From assembly GCF_950295315.1 (NCBI RefSeq), contig NC_080162.1, forward strand, positions 72,298,697 to 72,362,696: DNA of 64,000 bases, in the 5' to 3' direction. The notes beneath the pieces were generated by a model. That model saw nothing but the letters and a program-made list of their open reading frames with translations, did not search any database and was not told where the DNA came from. Source of the stretch: Erinaceus europaeus. Its lineage: Eukaryota > Chordata > Mammalia > Eulipotyphla > Erinaceidae. How positions within the stretch are numbered: position 1 is the stretch's first letter; every line of letters begins with the position of its first letter. Both the position numbers and the translations under genes were made by a program. Shown here in pieces: positions 38,846-52,691 of this stretch.

Positions 38846-39284
38846 GGAAAAAAACACTAAGAAAGGCTAGTTATCGGTCTTGAACAGAATGCAGGTTCCA
38901 CCAGCCAAGTAGAGTGAGAACCACCCATGACAGTCCAGAATCATACACCACAAAATGGGGCTTTCCTCTGACCAGGATCACTTCAGTTTACCCTTTATAA
39001 CTTATCCGTCCCTCCCCTAAATTTAGCCCACATTCCTGGCAACTCTTCCTCCTAGAGCGCCTCTCACAGGCTGTAGTGCACACGCTGTGCTTTGTCCATC
39101 TCCGTTGGACTGGACACGCAGTAGAATGAAGTCAAAACTCTGGGCTCCCTACAGAACACGCTGCATAGTTGGTATTCAAACAGTTGGGTGAAATGAATCA
39201 AGCTTCGAATTGTGAACTGTACTTAACAAAAGAACAGGGAAAGTTGTGAAGATGTAGGTAAGAGAAAACTATATAAGTAAATTA

Positions 39285-39492
39285 AAAATGTTTTAAATTT
39301 ATTTTGGATAGAGACAGAAATTTGAGAGAGAAGGAGGAAATAGGAAGAGAGAAAAACCCACAGCACAGCCTCACCACTCATGAAGCATTCCCCCTGCAGG
39401 TGGGGACCAGAGGCTTGAACCCAGATCCTTGAGCAATGTAATAATGTGTGTGTTCAACTAAGCACAGTAAATTCGAGTTGTTAAAGAATTCT
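39285..39492 (-). mobile_element. SINE family B
   Basis: 'ttttggatagagacagaaat', 'cccctgcaggtggggaccag', then a degraded head. Confidence 0.82.
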
Positions 39493-39894
39493 CCTGGCCC
39501 TAAGAATACCACCAAAGGTCAAATAAACTGATATTCTATTAGGAAGTTAAGCTCTCCTTGAGAGATTACACTATAAAAAGCCTTACCCAATGCAACCTCA
39601 ATTAAGCAAAGTTCTCAATTACGTAGTCCATTCCTTCCTCCTGGGGCTGGTACCTAAAATCCCCAATGCATACATAAGGTGGTTGGTAGCAAAAAGTCTG
39701 GGGTTGTCCCATGATATTCAAATGTGGTATTGGGCCCCCTGGCAAGCAAGACAAGAGGAAAGACACCAGAACAGAACTCGAAAGTTCCAAGTAGTGATTA
39801 AACATTATTTAAAATAGTAGCTAAAAATTTCTGAATGAAATATTATGCCCATTTGACAACCAAAAAAAGCAGAACCTAGTATTTATACCATCTG

Positions 39895-40285
39895 TCAGGA
39901 ACAGTGTTGCACAGCAATTAAGAAAGCAGACTCAACTGAGGTCTGGGCTCAACCCCTAGCTTGGTTATTTGGTTAGCTACTTAACATGGGCAGTTTCTCG
40001 GTTTTTTTGTTGTTGTTTTTTTAAAATTATCTTATTGGATAGATAGCCAGAAATCAAGAGAATGGGAGTGGGGGCAATAAAGGGGAGAGAAACCTGCAGC
40101 CTTGCTTCACCACTTGCAAAGCTTTCCCTCCTGCAGGTGGGGGCGAGGGGGCTTGAACCCGGGTCCTTGCATGTTGTGACAAGTGCACTTAACCAGGTGA
40201 GCCACCCCCTAGCCCCTGGCAATTTCTCTAACCTCAGTGCCTCAGCCCTCTAATCTGAGATAAAGAGAATAACAACTAACTTCAA
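39895..40285 (+). mobile_element. MIR relic split by a SINE
   Basis: 'gtctgggctcaacccctagc' and 'ggttagctacttaacatggg' left; 'ctaacctcagtgcctcagcc' right of the insertion. Confidence 0.6.
40003..40217 (-). mobile_element. SINE family B
   Basis: 'atcttattggatagatagcc', 'ctgcaggtgggggcgagggg', 'gtgagccaccccctagcccc'. GGCAGTTTCTC and GGCAATTTCTC flank it (one mismatch). Confidence 0.9.
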
Positions 40286-41162
40286 GCCAATAGTGACTTT
40301 AAATTGTTAAGTTATAGGCTTTATTAACAGCGAAACTGGGACTAAGATCTAATTCCAAGTCAATACCAGTATTCCATAACATCCTGTTAATTTCCAGTGC
40401 CCCTAACTTTGCCTTTTATCTGTATCAACGTAGCTAAACAAACCTGAAAACTCTTGAACCTTATGAATTCAGAGTGGCTCCTGAAGGAACTGAAGGGGAG
40501 AGGGGCAAGGGAACCGATTTTGAATCTAAAATTTCCCTAGGCACTCAACAGGTTGGGGGTGGTAGGGTTGGGGTGGGTGTTTGTAGGCCCACAACTGACT
40601 CAAGGCCAAGACCCTGTTCTCCTTCCTTTCCTACTCCCAGAGGAAGGTCTACTATTTTTTTCTATGCCTCCCTCCCGTGATTGGTGACCTTGTGCTGCCC
40701 TCACCCAGGCCATCTCTTCTGCATGGAGGAAACTTTGTGTAAGCACCTCAAATGCACTGCTTGGCTGTCACCAGCAGGCATCAATGCACAGGTAAGACAG
40801 CTCACAAGGGTTTCCACCTGTGTTAAACAGCACAAACCTATCTTGAGTACAGCAAACATCAAATATGTGGTAAAGCAGTAAAGAGTCAAACTAGTATGTT
40901 AGCAAGTTGGGCTAAGCCAGGCTTCCAGCCTTTCTAAAATTCTAAGTCTTGAATATAATTTTTCTAAGTCCTGGATATATTTTTTATTGCCCTTATTTGT
41001 TGCTACTTATAAAAACCAGTAATGGGATGACAAAATAGCTTACTTGGAAAGTGTGTTGTTTTGCCATTGCCACGGGTGCAGCCAAGATCTGAGCCTGGCC
41101 CCCCTGCTTCAATATTGTGGTCTTTTTCACTCTGCCTCAGTATTTTAAAAAAGGATCTAATA

Positions 41163-41336
41163 GGGAGCCGGGCGATAGCACAGCGGGTTAAGCACACATG
41201 GCGCTAAGTGCAAGGATCAGAGAAAGGATCCTGGTTTGAGCCCCTGGCTCCCCACCTGCAGGGGGGTCCTTTCAAAGGCGGTGAAGTGGGTCTGCAGGTG
41301 TCTATCTGTCTCTCCCTCCCTTAAAAAAAAAAAAAA
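41163..41336 (+). mobile_element. SINE family A, short-tailed
   Basis: 'gggagccgggcgatagcaca' head, short pyrimidine body, A run. Perfect duplication AAAGGATCTAATA at 41150-41162 and 41337-41349. Confidence 0.94.
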
Positions 41337-41400
41337 AAAGGATCTAATAAGTTTTGGTGCCAGATGGAGGCACACTTGGTAGACTGTATACATTACATAT

Positions 41401-41645
41401 GTGGGGGGTTGGTCGGTGGTGCACTAGGTAAGTGCACATAGTACAAAGTACACGGTCCTAGTTCGAGCCCCCGGCTCCCCACCTGCAGGCAGGTCACTTC
41501 ACAAGCAATGAAGCAGGTCTGCAGGTGTCTATCTTTTTCTCCTCCCTCTCAATTTCTCTGTTCTACTGAGAAAAAAGAAGCCACCAGAAATGGATTTGTA
41601 GTGCCAGCAACAAGCCCCAGAACTAAGGCAAAAAAAAAAAAAAAG
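41401..41645 (+). mobile_element. SINE family A/B with 3' module
   Basis: 'ggggttggtcggtggtgcac', 'gttcgagcccccggctcccc', 'gaaatggatttgtagtgcc', A run. A B-type head remnant lies just before it at 41355-41400. Confidence 0.88.
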
Positions 41646-41654
41646 CGGGGGAGC

Positions 41655-41752
41655 ATAAATAGCTCTGGCTTATACAGGGGACTGAATCTGGATCTTGGAG
41701 CCTCAGGGACAGAAGTCTTGCATAACCATTATACTATTTCCTCTTGCCCAAC
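41655..41752 (-). mobile_element. SINE family D
   Basis: 'agctctggcttatacagggg', 'gactgaatctggatctt' and 'tgcataaccattatactatt'. Confidence 0.75.
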
Positions 41753-41778
41753 AAAACTCTTAAGATCTGTGCCTTTTG

Positions 41779-41963
41779 GGGTCAGGGTGGTGGTGCACCT
41801 GGTTGAACACACGTTACAGTGTTCAAGGACCCGAGTTTGAGCCCCTGGTCCCCACCTGCAGGGGGAAAGCTTTACGAAGTGGTGAAAACAGTGTGGCAGG
41901 TGTCTGTCTCTTTCTTCTCTATCACCCCTTCCCTTCTTGATAAAGATAATTTTTTTAAAAAGT
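41779..41963 (+). mobile_element. SINE family B
   Basis: 'ggggtcagggtggtggtgca' head, 'gtccccacctgcagggggaa', 'gataatttttttaaaaag' tail. Confidence 0.9.
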
Positions 41964-42576
41964 TCAAGTTCCCAGTTCCTGGATTTGAGGACAATCTGGC
42001 TGCGACATCTGTCATCCCACTGATTGCCGGGGTTGATCTGGGTGATCTGGCTGGCTAGGTGGGTGTCCCCTCCCTCCCTCACCGCTCCATGTGTGTCCCT
42101 CCAAAGAGGATGGCCTTCCCTAGTAGAGTATATCTGAGTAAACTACGCTCCCCTGCTAGAACCTCCAAACAAGCTCTCAAGTTCCCAGTTCTCACTAAAG
42201 TAGTGAAGTGCTGGTGACTCAATTAGTTTCTTGGGGGGGGGGGCAGAGCCTGCTAGGGCCAGTGGAGTCCTCCTGCAGGCAACAAGCTCCAGTGACAAAC
42301 CTGGATAACGGTGGTTGGGGGTGAGAGGGAGAAAAACTGAATCTAAGTTCCAGAAAGAATACAAGAATTCCTGAATGTAACGATTGGTTCGGATTTGCCT
42401 GCAATCTTCTAAGTGGCAAGAATACTGAATTTAGCTTTAGATACATTCAGGACAGGGTGTTAGCAATGGGAACAAAGGGATAAAAGCAAACTGCTGATGC
42501 CTAAGTTCCTTTTTTATGTAAAGTTAAAGACTGATCCAAACAATTCACACAACTGCTTGTCTGGTTGGTTTGTATA

Positions 42577-42692
42577 TTTTATTTTACTTTATTCTTTTAC
42601 ACCAAAGCACTGATCAGCTTATGCTTATGGTGGTGTTGGTGACTGAACCTGGGAACTTTCTGCATAACCATTATGCCATCTTCCCAGCCCAT
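42577..42692 (-). mobile_element. SINE family D
   Basis: 'cttatgcttatggtggtgtt', 'gactgaacctgggaact', 'cataaccattatgccatctt'. Confidence 0.82.
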
Positions 42693-43430
42693 TCAACTGG
42701 TTCTTAAGTCCAGAAAGCCAACTTAAATGTCACACTAATTTATTTGGGGCAAATCCTGACCCTTTTCTGGGCTTCAGTTTTCTTCCCTGTGAAACAGAAG
42801 GCCAGATCAGACATTTAACGCCACTAACTCTGAAACTTCTGTTCTCTACATAACGTATCTGGGTAGGATTTGTTTGGTCTATGTTCAGAAAGGAAGGACA
42901 GAAGACACAAAGAAGTCTATCAAAGTTGGGTAAGATCAAGAGCTGCACTATTACCTTTTGGGTACTGAGTTATTTATAACAATTCAAAACTATAAAGGTC
43001 TGTGGATAACCAGGACAGTGATTATACTGTATGGGGTATTACTATTTGGTTTAGTTGTGAAGTAAAATCCACTTTCTTCTTATAACTATCCACATTTTCC
43101 TAAACACCCTTCTTTCAAGCTCACCTTCTCTAACCTGTGGACCACTCCTTATTCCCATTCCTCTTTAACTCTGTACTTCATCCTACACAATACCCCTCTT
43201 AATATAAATCAACTTGCATTTTCTTCTTGTGACCCTGATTAGTATTAAAGACGTCAACTGGTTCTTTGCAGACAGATATCGACTGGTTCTCAAACTCTTC
43301 AAATATAAGTGCCTTTGGGGCAAAGAGGTCATGAATTTTTTTACCATAGGGATAAAAAAGTATATGTATTTGGGTCAGCTGAGACTTCATGGCAAACTGA
43401 CACTTTCTGTTCTGTCTCAAAATTATTCTG

Positions 43431-43629
43431 GGGGGGGGGGCGGGGCTGTGCTGTACCAGGTTGAGCGCACACATCACAGTGTGCAAGGTCTGGAGTTTAA
43501 CCCCCCAGTCCCAACCCACAGGGAGAAGCTTCAAGAGCAGTGAAACAATACTGCAGGGATCTCTCTTGCTTTATCTCCCACTCCCGTCAACTTTTCTGTC
43601 TTTATATTCAAAATAAAACTTTAAAAATT
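43431..43629 (+). mobile_element. SINE family B
   Basis: G-rich start, 'gttgagcgcacacatcacag', 'cagggagaagcttcaagagc', A-rich end. Confidence 0.82.
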
Positions 43630-43704
43630 ATTTTACATTGCATGAGACTGTAACAAAGATAACTACAAAGGACTTTCTATTTAATGGCAAAGCTAAGTCA
43701 AATT

Positions 43705-43880
43705 CAGCCCTGAAAGTGATGCAGTGATACAATTTTGAACCTAAGTTTACAAGCACAAGGTCCTGAGTTTGATCAGATGATCCCCAGCATCACATATGTC
43801 AGAGTGGTACTCTGAATTTCTGTTTGCATGTCTCTCTCTTGAAAAGTATAAAAAAAATAATAATAATTTAAAAAAAAACC
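43705..43880 (+). mobile_element. SINE family C
   Basis: 'caagcacaaggtcctgagtt', 'gatccccagcatcacatatg', A-rich tail. Confidence 0.7.
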
Positions 43881-43886
43881 AAAATT

Positions 43887-44235
43887 GGCTGGCATTGCAT
43901 ATGCCAGAGTAATGCTCTGACATTCTCCTCTCACAAATAATTTTTTTTTTTGCCTCCAGAGTTATTGCAGGGGCTGGCAAATCCACTGCTCCTGGTTGCT
44001 ATTTTTTCCCTTTTTTTGCCTTTATTATTGTTGTCATTGTTGAACAGGACAGAGAGAAATACAGAGAGGACAGGAAGACAGGAGGTAGAGAAAGATAGAG
44101 GCAACTCCTCTGCAGGTGGGGAGCCCAGGGCTCGAACTGGGATCCTTACGCTGGTCCTTGTGCTTTGCGTCATAGGTACTTAACCCACTGCACTACCGCT
44201 GGGACCCGAATAAATAAATCTTAAAAATAAAAAAT
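43887..44235 (+). mobile_element. SINE family C fragment split by a later SINE
   Basis: Left part 'gcatatgccagagtaatgct'; right part 'gaataaataaatcttaaaa' after the insertion at about 43940-44208. Confidence 0.65.
43940..44208 (-). mobile_element. SINE family A with 3' module
   Basis: 'gttattgcaggggctggcaa', 'gaacaggacagagagaaata', 'cactgcactaccgctgggac'. It sits inside a family C copy. Confidence 0.88.
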
Positions 44236-44310
44236 GTTGCATGTACAAACTATTGTATTTACTGTTGAATGTAAAACAATTCCCCAATAAAGAAATAAAT
44301 TAAATAATGT
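44236..44310 (+). mobile_element. L1 3' terminal fragment
   Basis: 'gcatgtacaaactattgta', 'actgttgaatgtaaaac' and 'ccccaataaagaaataaa' are the same terminal bases as in the L1 copies at 13.1 and 52.2 kb. Confidence 0.75.
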
Positions 44311-45232
44311 TTAAACCAACACCCACCTCCCTAACCACCCCCATATTAGAAATGCTAAAGTGTTGGAAACGGAAGACAGGACAACTGCCTGGAATGGTGT
44401 GTGCTTTTTTTTTGTTCATTATTTATATTATTAGTAAAAACTGAAATGCCTTTTTATTAATATTTGTTGTGTACATCTGAATGACAGCTTCCAAAGCAGA
44501 AGCAATGTTACAAACTGCTCTTGATCTGAGGTCATAATCAATCTCACACCTAGTTGAGGTTTAAGTATGTTGAAGACTCCAAACTGAAGGGACATAATCT
44601 GTGGCCAAAAGCAAAAATGTTTCTGTCATCTTGGCGTTGAGAATTGTAAACGAATTTGGGAAACTTGAACAAGAAAGCAAATTCCTCCCTCTTTCTATGG
44701 AGCACTTCCTGACATCCCCAGGCTGCACTGCAACCCTACTACAGAGATGCTTCTGCCTAATGGAAAAAGGAATGCTCCCTACAGGTTTCCTACAATGTGT
44801 CCCAGTGCCCCAAGTGGTCAGTTCAGACGAGATATAACAAATTAATTTTAATTCCAAAGTCCATAGTATTAAAAATGGGCTTTGCCACCCATTTAGAGTT
44901 TTGACAAGTTGTACATGTGAAAAAAGTTTGGATAATCTATGTGGCGAAAGTAAGCAAAAACTTCATATTCAAGTTAAAAGTTTAAGACTGGCCAGTAGCA
45001 ACAGACTGAGGGCAGAAAGAAGTTAACTGCCATATGCCAAAAGAGCCTATAATATGAGTGCAGACTGTTCATTAACCAGAGCAGAGATGAATGCAATCGA
45101 AGACCAGGTGAAGAGCTGATAAGATGACCATTAATCTGTAATGGCTGCAAATAGCAGCCTCTCTGGTACTACATGCAGCCTGTTGCTTGTATGGACTGGA
45201 AACAACCTTCCACAGTTAAAGAAAATAAACAG

Positions 45233-45396
45233 GACTGGGGACATACCATAATGGTTATGCAAAGATTCTCATGCCTGAGTTAGCTCTAAGGTCTCAGGTT
45301 CAATCCCAAGAACCACCTTAAACTAGAGCTGAACAGTGCTCTGGTCTCTCTCTCCCTGTATCTTTTTCATTAAAATAAGCAAAATATTTTAAAAGA
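45233..45396 (+). mobile_element. SINE family D
   Basis: 'ggggacataccataatggtt', 'tctcaggttcaatcccaag', 'gaacagtgctctggtc'. Confidence 0.88.
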
Positions 45397-45436
45397 AATG
45401 AAGTTAAGTACAATTTTAGGAGAATATGGGTAAGGG

Positions 45437-45600
45437 TGAAGCATAAAGAGTGAAGCATAAAGAGTAAAGCATAAAGACTTTTAGGCCTGAGGTACCAACG
45501 AAACCCAGTTCAATCCTAGCACCACCATAAACCAGAGTTAAGCAGTACTCTGGTAAGAGAGAGGAGAGACAGAGAGGCAGACAGAAAAGATATTCTTAAA
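45437..45600 (+). mobile_element. SINE family D with short tandem head duplication
   Basis: 'gtgaagcataaaga' occurs about three times at 45437-45477, followed by 'cccagttcaatcctagcac' and 'gttaagcagtactctgg'. Confidence 0.72.
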
Positions 45601-45659
45601 GTATTTTACAAAATAAATTCACCATCATCATGGGCAGGATTTTCAAGATGGGTGTTTAA

Positions 45660-45832
45660 GTCTGGAAGGTGGCACAGTGGACAGGACAGAGGCCCTCTAA
45701 CATGAGATCCCAAATTCAATACCAGCATCCAATGTGCCAGAGCAATGCTCTAGTTCTCGCTCTCATTCCCACAGGTAAAGGTTGCTCTCTGTCTGTCTCT
45801 ATCCAAAACACACACATACACACAAACAAAAA
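45660..45832 (+). mobile_element. SINE family C
   Basis: 'gtctggaaggtggcacagtg', 'agagcaatgctctagttct', then CA-rich tail. Confidence 0.72.
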
Positions 45833-46080
45833 AACCTAGGTAATACTGATCATGTCCCTCAATCTACTGTCAAACAATAGACCTAAAATTGAAGACTGTA
45901 GGATCATAAAGTTGGGTAAAAATTTAAAGAAAAAAAATTTTTTCTTACTCCATTCAAAATTCTACCCACTCTCAAAGGTTAGTTTGAGTTCAGCCTGGTA
46001 AGGGAGGGCACCATTCCACAAGCGAAAGAAATAAAACTAATCTGAGTTCACCTCACTTAAGCTATGAAAAATTATAAAGA

Positions 46081-46296
46081 GGGGCCCTGTGGTGGCACAC
46101 CTGGTTGAGCACACATGCTATAGTGCACAAGGACCCGGGTTCGAGTCCCGGGTCCCCACCTGCAGGGGGAAAGCTTTGCGAGTGGTGAAGCAGGTCTGCA
46201 GGTGTCTTTCTCTCTCCCTCTCCAGCTTCCCTCCTCCTCTCAATTTCTGGCTGTCTCTATCCAAGAAATAAAGATAATAAAAATATTAAGAAAAAA
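46081..46296 (+). mobile_element. SINE family B, young full-length copy
   Basis: 'ggggccctgtggtggcacac' head, B box GGTTCGAGTCCC, A-rich tail. Perfect 15-bp duplication GAAAAATTATAAAGA at 46066-46080 and 46297-46311. Confidence 0.96.
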
Positions 46297-47049
46297 GAAA
46301 AATTATAAAGAATCCAGAGTATAACCTCACTTCCCTTTCAAGCTGATTAACCTTGACCAAGTTCTATCTGTTCACCTCTAATCCTTACTTTCTCCATTTA
46401 TAGAAAGAGGAGAGGATTTACTTCAGTAAAGTCCGACTAAAGTTACTTCTGCCAGACATCTAGGACAGTGCTGAAACCCTAGTTGGGATGAAGGTGAGTA
46501 ACCTCTCCCAGAGGGAAATCTCGGGCTTTCTAGGCCACTGGCCCCCCAACAAGACTGCTAAGCGCACAAAGCAAACATGCTTGAAACACCCGCAACTATG
46601 TCACCTCTCAGGAATAAAGGCCCCCATCCCTTTCCCCTACAAGTAAAACTATCAAAACTTCCAAGGCAGCTTTGGAGGAGTAAGAGAAACGATTAGGCAA
46701 AGAATATAAAGCAGAGGACAAGATGTTAACTGTTACTTGACAGCAGCAGGCCCACCTGTAGGATTATTCTGCTGGCCCCGAGGAAGAGGAAGAGGAGGGA
46801 GCAGGAGTGGGCGGGGCAGAGCTGGAGGGGGTCTGCACACCGGGATCGGAGAGGCCTGGGGGGGTGGGTGAGCCTTGTCAAGTTTACTGCTGCTATTTAC
46901 TTTAAGAGGGAGAGAGAAGCAGCCCTGGAGGGGGGGGGGGGTCTTGGCAGTTCCTCCACCAGCTCTGAGCCCAACCCCCCTCCAGTCCCCAACTGAGTTT
47001 TCAAATGCCAAACATTTAGTAATAATGGCTCGCATCGACCGAGCGCTTA

Positions 47050-48985
<1,936 letters not shown>

Positions 48986-49036
48986 CGAGTTTGATTGATT
49001 CATAGGATGCGCCTGAGAACCCTCCTGTTTGGGAGT

Positions 49037-49210
49037 GGTCTTTCCTTGATCCCGCCCCCTAATCCTTTGTTTTCTCTGCTGCGAAATGGGTAGACTGCAT
49101 ATATAGGTATATATACATGTATGTATATACAGCCATGTAGACTGGGAATGGTCTTTCCTTGATCCCGTCCCCTAATCCATTGTTTTCTCTGTTGCGAAAT
49201 GGGTAGACTG
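49037..49210. repeat. Duplicated 61-bp segment upstream of STK35
   Basis: 49037-49097 and 49150-49210 align over 61 bp with three mismatches ('ggtctttccttgatcccg' ... 'gcgaaatgggtagactg'). The units are spaced 113 bp apart, with TATA/TACA-rich sequence after each. Confidence 0.93.
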
Positions 49211-49340
49211 TGTATGTATATACGTATGTATGTGTGTATACACGTATGTATACATGTACACGTGTGTACATGTATACATACATGTGTACATATACGCGCG
49301 TGTGTAGGGCGGTATATATTTATGTATACATATATATACA

Positions 49341-49381
<41 letters not shown>
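49211..49381. repeat. TATG/ACATA-rich and (GT)n microsatellite
   Basis: Alternating purine-pyrimidine sequence throughout, ending in about 18 GT units at 49345-49381. Long open frames on both strands here are artefacts. Confidence 0.92.
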
Positions 49382-49383
<2 letters not shown>

Positions 49384-49630
49384 GGCGGTAGCACAGCGGG
49401 CTAAGCACACGTGGTGCAAAGTGCAAGGACCTGAGCAAGGATACCAGATTGAGCCCCTGGCTCCCCACCTGCAGAGGAGTCACATCACAAGCAGTGAAGC
49501 AGGTTTCTCTCCCCATCTCTGTCTTCCCGTCCTCTCTCCATTTCTCTGTCCTATCCAACAACGACGACAACATCAATAACAACAATAAAACAAGGGCAAC
49601 AAAAGGGAATAATAAGTATTTTAAATATAT
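49381..49630 (+). mobile_element. SINE family A
   Basis: 'ccggcggtagcacagcgggc' head directly after the GT run, 'cccctggctccccacctgca', 'aacaacaataaaacaagggc'. Confidence 0.9.
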
Positions 49631-49651
49631 ATAGAGAAAGAGAATATCTCT

Positions 49652-49838
49652 TTTTTAAAAATATTTTCATTTATTTTATTTTAATGAGAAAGAGTAGATA
49701 CAGAGGGAAAGATACTGAGAAAGAGACCAGAACACTGCTCAGTTCTGGCTTATGGTGGTGCTGGGGACCGAACCTGATATCTCAGAGCCTCAAGCTTTTA
49801 AGGCGTTTGCATAACCAGTATGCTATCTCCCCAGCCCA
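49652..49838 (-). mobile_element. SINE family D
   Basis: 'gaacactgctcagttctggc', 'gaccgaacctgatatct', 'gctatctccccagccc'. AGAGAATATCTCT flanks both sides. Confidence 0.92.
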
Positions 49839-49862
49839 GAGAGAATATCTCTAGAATATATG

Positions 49863-50016
49863 TGGCTGGGGAGATAGCATAAAGGTTTTGTTAAAAAAAA
49901 AAAATTTTAAATCTAAAAAAAGCCTTTTGCAAAGGCCTAAAGCACCAAAGGCCCCAGTTTCAATCTCCAGCACTATCATAAACCAGAGCTGAGCTAGTGC
50001 TCTGGTGGAAAACAAA
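49863..50016 (+). mobile_element. SINE family D with internal A-rich insertion
   Basis: 'tggctggggagatagcataa' head, an internal poly(A) block, then 'cagagctgagctagtgctct'. Confidence 0.8.
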
Positions 50017-50081
50017 ATCATATGTATGCATATATTACATATATGTGTGTGTTTGTGTACATAATGTTGCAACCTATATAT

Positions 50082-50210
50082 AGCTTTATTATTATTTTTG
50101 GAACATTTGTTTGACCAGATGTGACTTGTGGTGGTAGTGGTGTTAGGGTTTGAACCTGAGATTTTGAAGTCTCAGGCAGAATCATAATGCTATCTCCTCC
50201 AACCCCTATA
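50082..50210 (-). mobile_element. SINE family D
   Basis: 'acttgtggtggtagtggtgt', 'gtttgaacctgagattt', 'cataatgctatctcctcc'. Confidence 0.75.
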
Positions 50211-50318
50211 CATAACTTTAGCATATATATTTACACGTTTGTATATTTAGTAGCTAATTGCGTGCAGGGTTGAAAGAGCTCAGTGTAAGCTGTATCTATC
50301 TAGACATGGAAATATATA

Positions 50319-50633
50319 TAGCCTCCAGGGCTATTGCTGGGGCTCAGTGCTGCACTATGAATCCACTGTTCCTGGAGGCTATTTTTTCCCTTATCATTGC
50401 CCTTGTTTATCTTTTTTTTTTTTTTTTTTTTGTCATTGTTGGATAGGACAGAGAGAAATCAAGAAAGTATGGGAAGACAGAGGGGGAGAGAAAGACACCT
50501 GTAGACCTACTTCACCACTTGTGAAGAGACCCCCTGTAGGTGGGGAGCTGGGGGCTCCAACCAGGATCCTTAGACCAGTCCTTGGGCTTTGCGCCATGTG
50601 CACTTAACCTGCTGTGCTACCACCCAACGCCCT
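50319..50633 (-). mobile_element. SINE family A with 3' module
   Basis: 'ggctattgctggggctcagt', 'ttggataggacagagagaaa', 'gtgctaccacccaacgccc'. Confidence 0.92.
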
Positions 50634-50635
50634 TA

Positions 50636-50768
50636 AATGTAGTTTTTAAATGAGAGACCAGAGCACTGATCAGATCTGGTTTTAGTGGTGCTGGATATTG
50701 AACCTGGAACCTCAGAGACTCAGGCTGAAAATCTTTTACATAAGTATTGTGCTGTCTCCTGTACCCTC
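50636..50768 (-). mobile_element. SINE family D
   Basis: 'gagcactgatcagatctggt', 'attgaacctggaacctc', 'tattgtgctgtctcctg'. Confidence 0.78.
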
Positions 50769-50932
50769 AATATTTTCGTTAAGTGCTGTTTCCTGGTGCC
50801 TAGTGGGTGCCTCGTCTTTGTGAACTGAACCCATAGATGTTTATGGAGCGACTTTGCTATTTCTAAATTGCTAAGGTGAATAGAACAGTCAGATTTAATT
50901 GAGTTTCTATGCCACTGAAAGATACAAGTCAT

Positions 50933-52306
50933 TCCCCCACACCTATGGACATCTAATCTTTGACAAAGGGGCTCAGACTATTAAATGGGGAAAGCAGAGT
51001 CTCTTCAACAAATGGTGTTAGAAAAAATAGGTTGAAAAAAAAAAAAGAAAAAATGGGTTGAAACATGCAGAAGAATGAAACTGAACCACTGTATTTCACC
51101 AAATACAAAAGTAAATTCCAAGTGGATCAAGGACTTGGATGTTAGACCACAAACTATCAGATACTTAGAAGAAAATAGTGGCAGAACTCTTTTCTGCATA
51201 TATTTTAAAGATAACTTCAATGAGACGAATCCAATTACAAAGAAGACTAAGGCAAGTATAAACCTATGGGACTACATCAAATTAAAAAGCTTCTTCACAG
51301 CAAAAGAAACCACTACCCAAACCAAGAGACCCCTCACAGAATGGGAGAAGATCTTTACATGCCATACATCAGACAAGAGTTTAATAACCAACATATATAA
51401 AGAGCTTGCCAAACTCAACAGCAAGAAAACAAATAACCCCATCCAAAAATGGGGGGAGGACATGGACAGAATATTCACCATAGAAGAGATCCAAAAGGCC
51501 GAGAAACACATGAAAAAAATGCTCCAAGTCTCTGATTGTCAGAGCAATGCAAATAAAGACAACAATGAGATATCACTTCACTCCTGTGAGAATGTCATAC
51601 ATCAGAAAAGGTAACAGCAGCAAATGCTGGAGAGGATGTGGGGTCAAAGGAACCCTCCTACACTGCTGGTGGGAATGTCAATTGGTCCAACCTCTGTGGA
51701 GAACAGTCTGGAGAACTCTCAGAAGGCTAGAAATGGACCTACCCTACGATCCTGCAATTCCTCTCCTGGGGATATATCCTAAGGAACCCAACATATCCAT
51801 CCAAAAAGATCTGTGTACACATATGTTTTTGGCAGCACAATTTGTAATAGCCAAAACCTGGAAGCAACTCAGGTGTCCAACAACACATGAGTGGCTGAGC
51901 AAGTTGTGGTATATAGACACAATAGAATACTACTCAGCTGTAAAAAACGGTGACTTCACCGTTTTCAGCCGATCTTGGATGGACCTTGAAAAAATCATGG
52001 TGAGTGAAATAAGTCAGAAACAGAAGGATGAATATGGGATGATCTCACTCTCAGACAGAAGTTGAAAAACAAGATCAGAAAAGAAAACACAAGTAGACCC
52101 TGAAATGGAATTGGCGTATCGCACCAAAGTAAAAGACTCTGGGGTGGTTGGGTGGGGAGAATAGAGGTCCAAGAAGGATTCAGAGGACCTAGTGGGGGTT
52201 GTATTGTTATATGGGAATCTGGGGAATGTTATGCATGTACAAACTATTGTACTTACTGTTGAATGTAAAACACTAATTCCCCAATAAAAATAAATAAATA
52301 AATAAA
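50933..52306 (+). mobile_element. L1 3' part (ORF2 C-terminal region plus 3' end), 5'-truncated
   Basis: Translation gives L1 ORF2 C-terminal wording: IKDLDVRPQTIRYLEE, NLWDYIKLKSFFTAK, then [12 protein letters not shown] and [17 protein letters not shown]. Two frames are needed, so it is frameshifted. It ends with CCAATAAAAATAAATAAA. Flanks show AAAGATACAAGTCAT against AAAGATACAAATCAT, a 15-bp target duplication with one mismatch. The first portion also contains a short A-rich duplication near 51020-51060. Confidence 0.9.
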
Positions 52307-52409
52307 TAAAGATACAAATCATAAATGATCATGGATGAGTTTATCAGCAGCTCTTGAGTCTCTATTCCTAAGGATTTGATGAGATTATGGTTAAAACATT
52401 TAGAACAAG

Positions 52410-52691
52410 GAGTTGGGCGGTAGCACAGCGGGTTAAGCGCAGGTGGCACAAAGTATAAGGACCGGTTTAGCCGGTTTGAGCCCCCGGCTCCCCACCTGCA
52501 GGGAAGTAGCTTCACAGGTAGTGAAGCAGGTCTGCAGGTGTCTATCTTTCTCTCCCCCTCTCTGTTTTCCCCTCCTCTCTCCATTTCTCTCTGTCCTATC
52601 CAACAACAACGACAACAATAATAACTATAACAACCATGAAAAACAACAAGGACAACAAAAGGGAAAATAAATATTTTTAAAATTTTAAAAA
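52410..52691 (+). mobile_element. SINE family A
   Basis: 'ggagttgggcggtagcacag' head, 'ccccggctccccacctgcag', A-rich tail. ATTTAGAACA flanks both sides. Confidence 0.94.

Noticed and set aside
49000..49585. Tyr/His/Thr-rich open frames on both strands
   Set aside because: They come from the TATG/ACATA and GT simple repeats and the adjacent SINE.
51075..52065. Two overlapping open frames of 170-180 codons that look like a gene
   Set aside because: They are the frameshifted C-terminal part of L1 ORF2 in a truncated copy, not a host gene.
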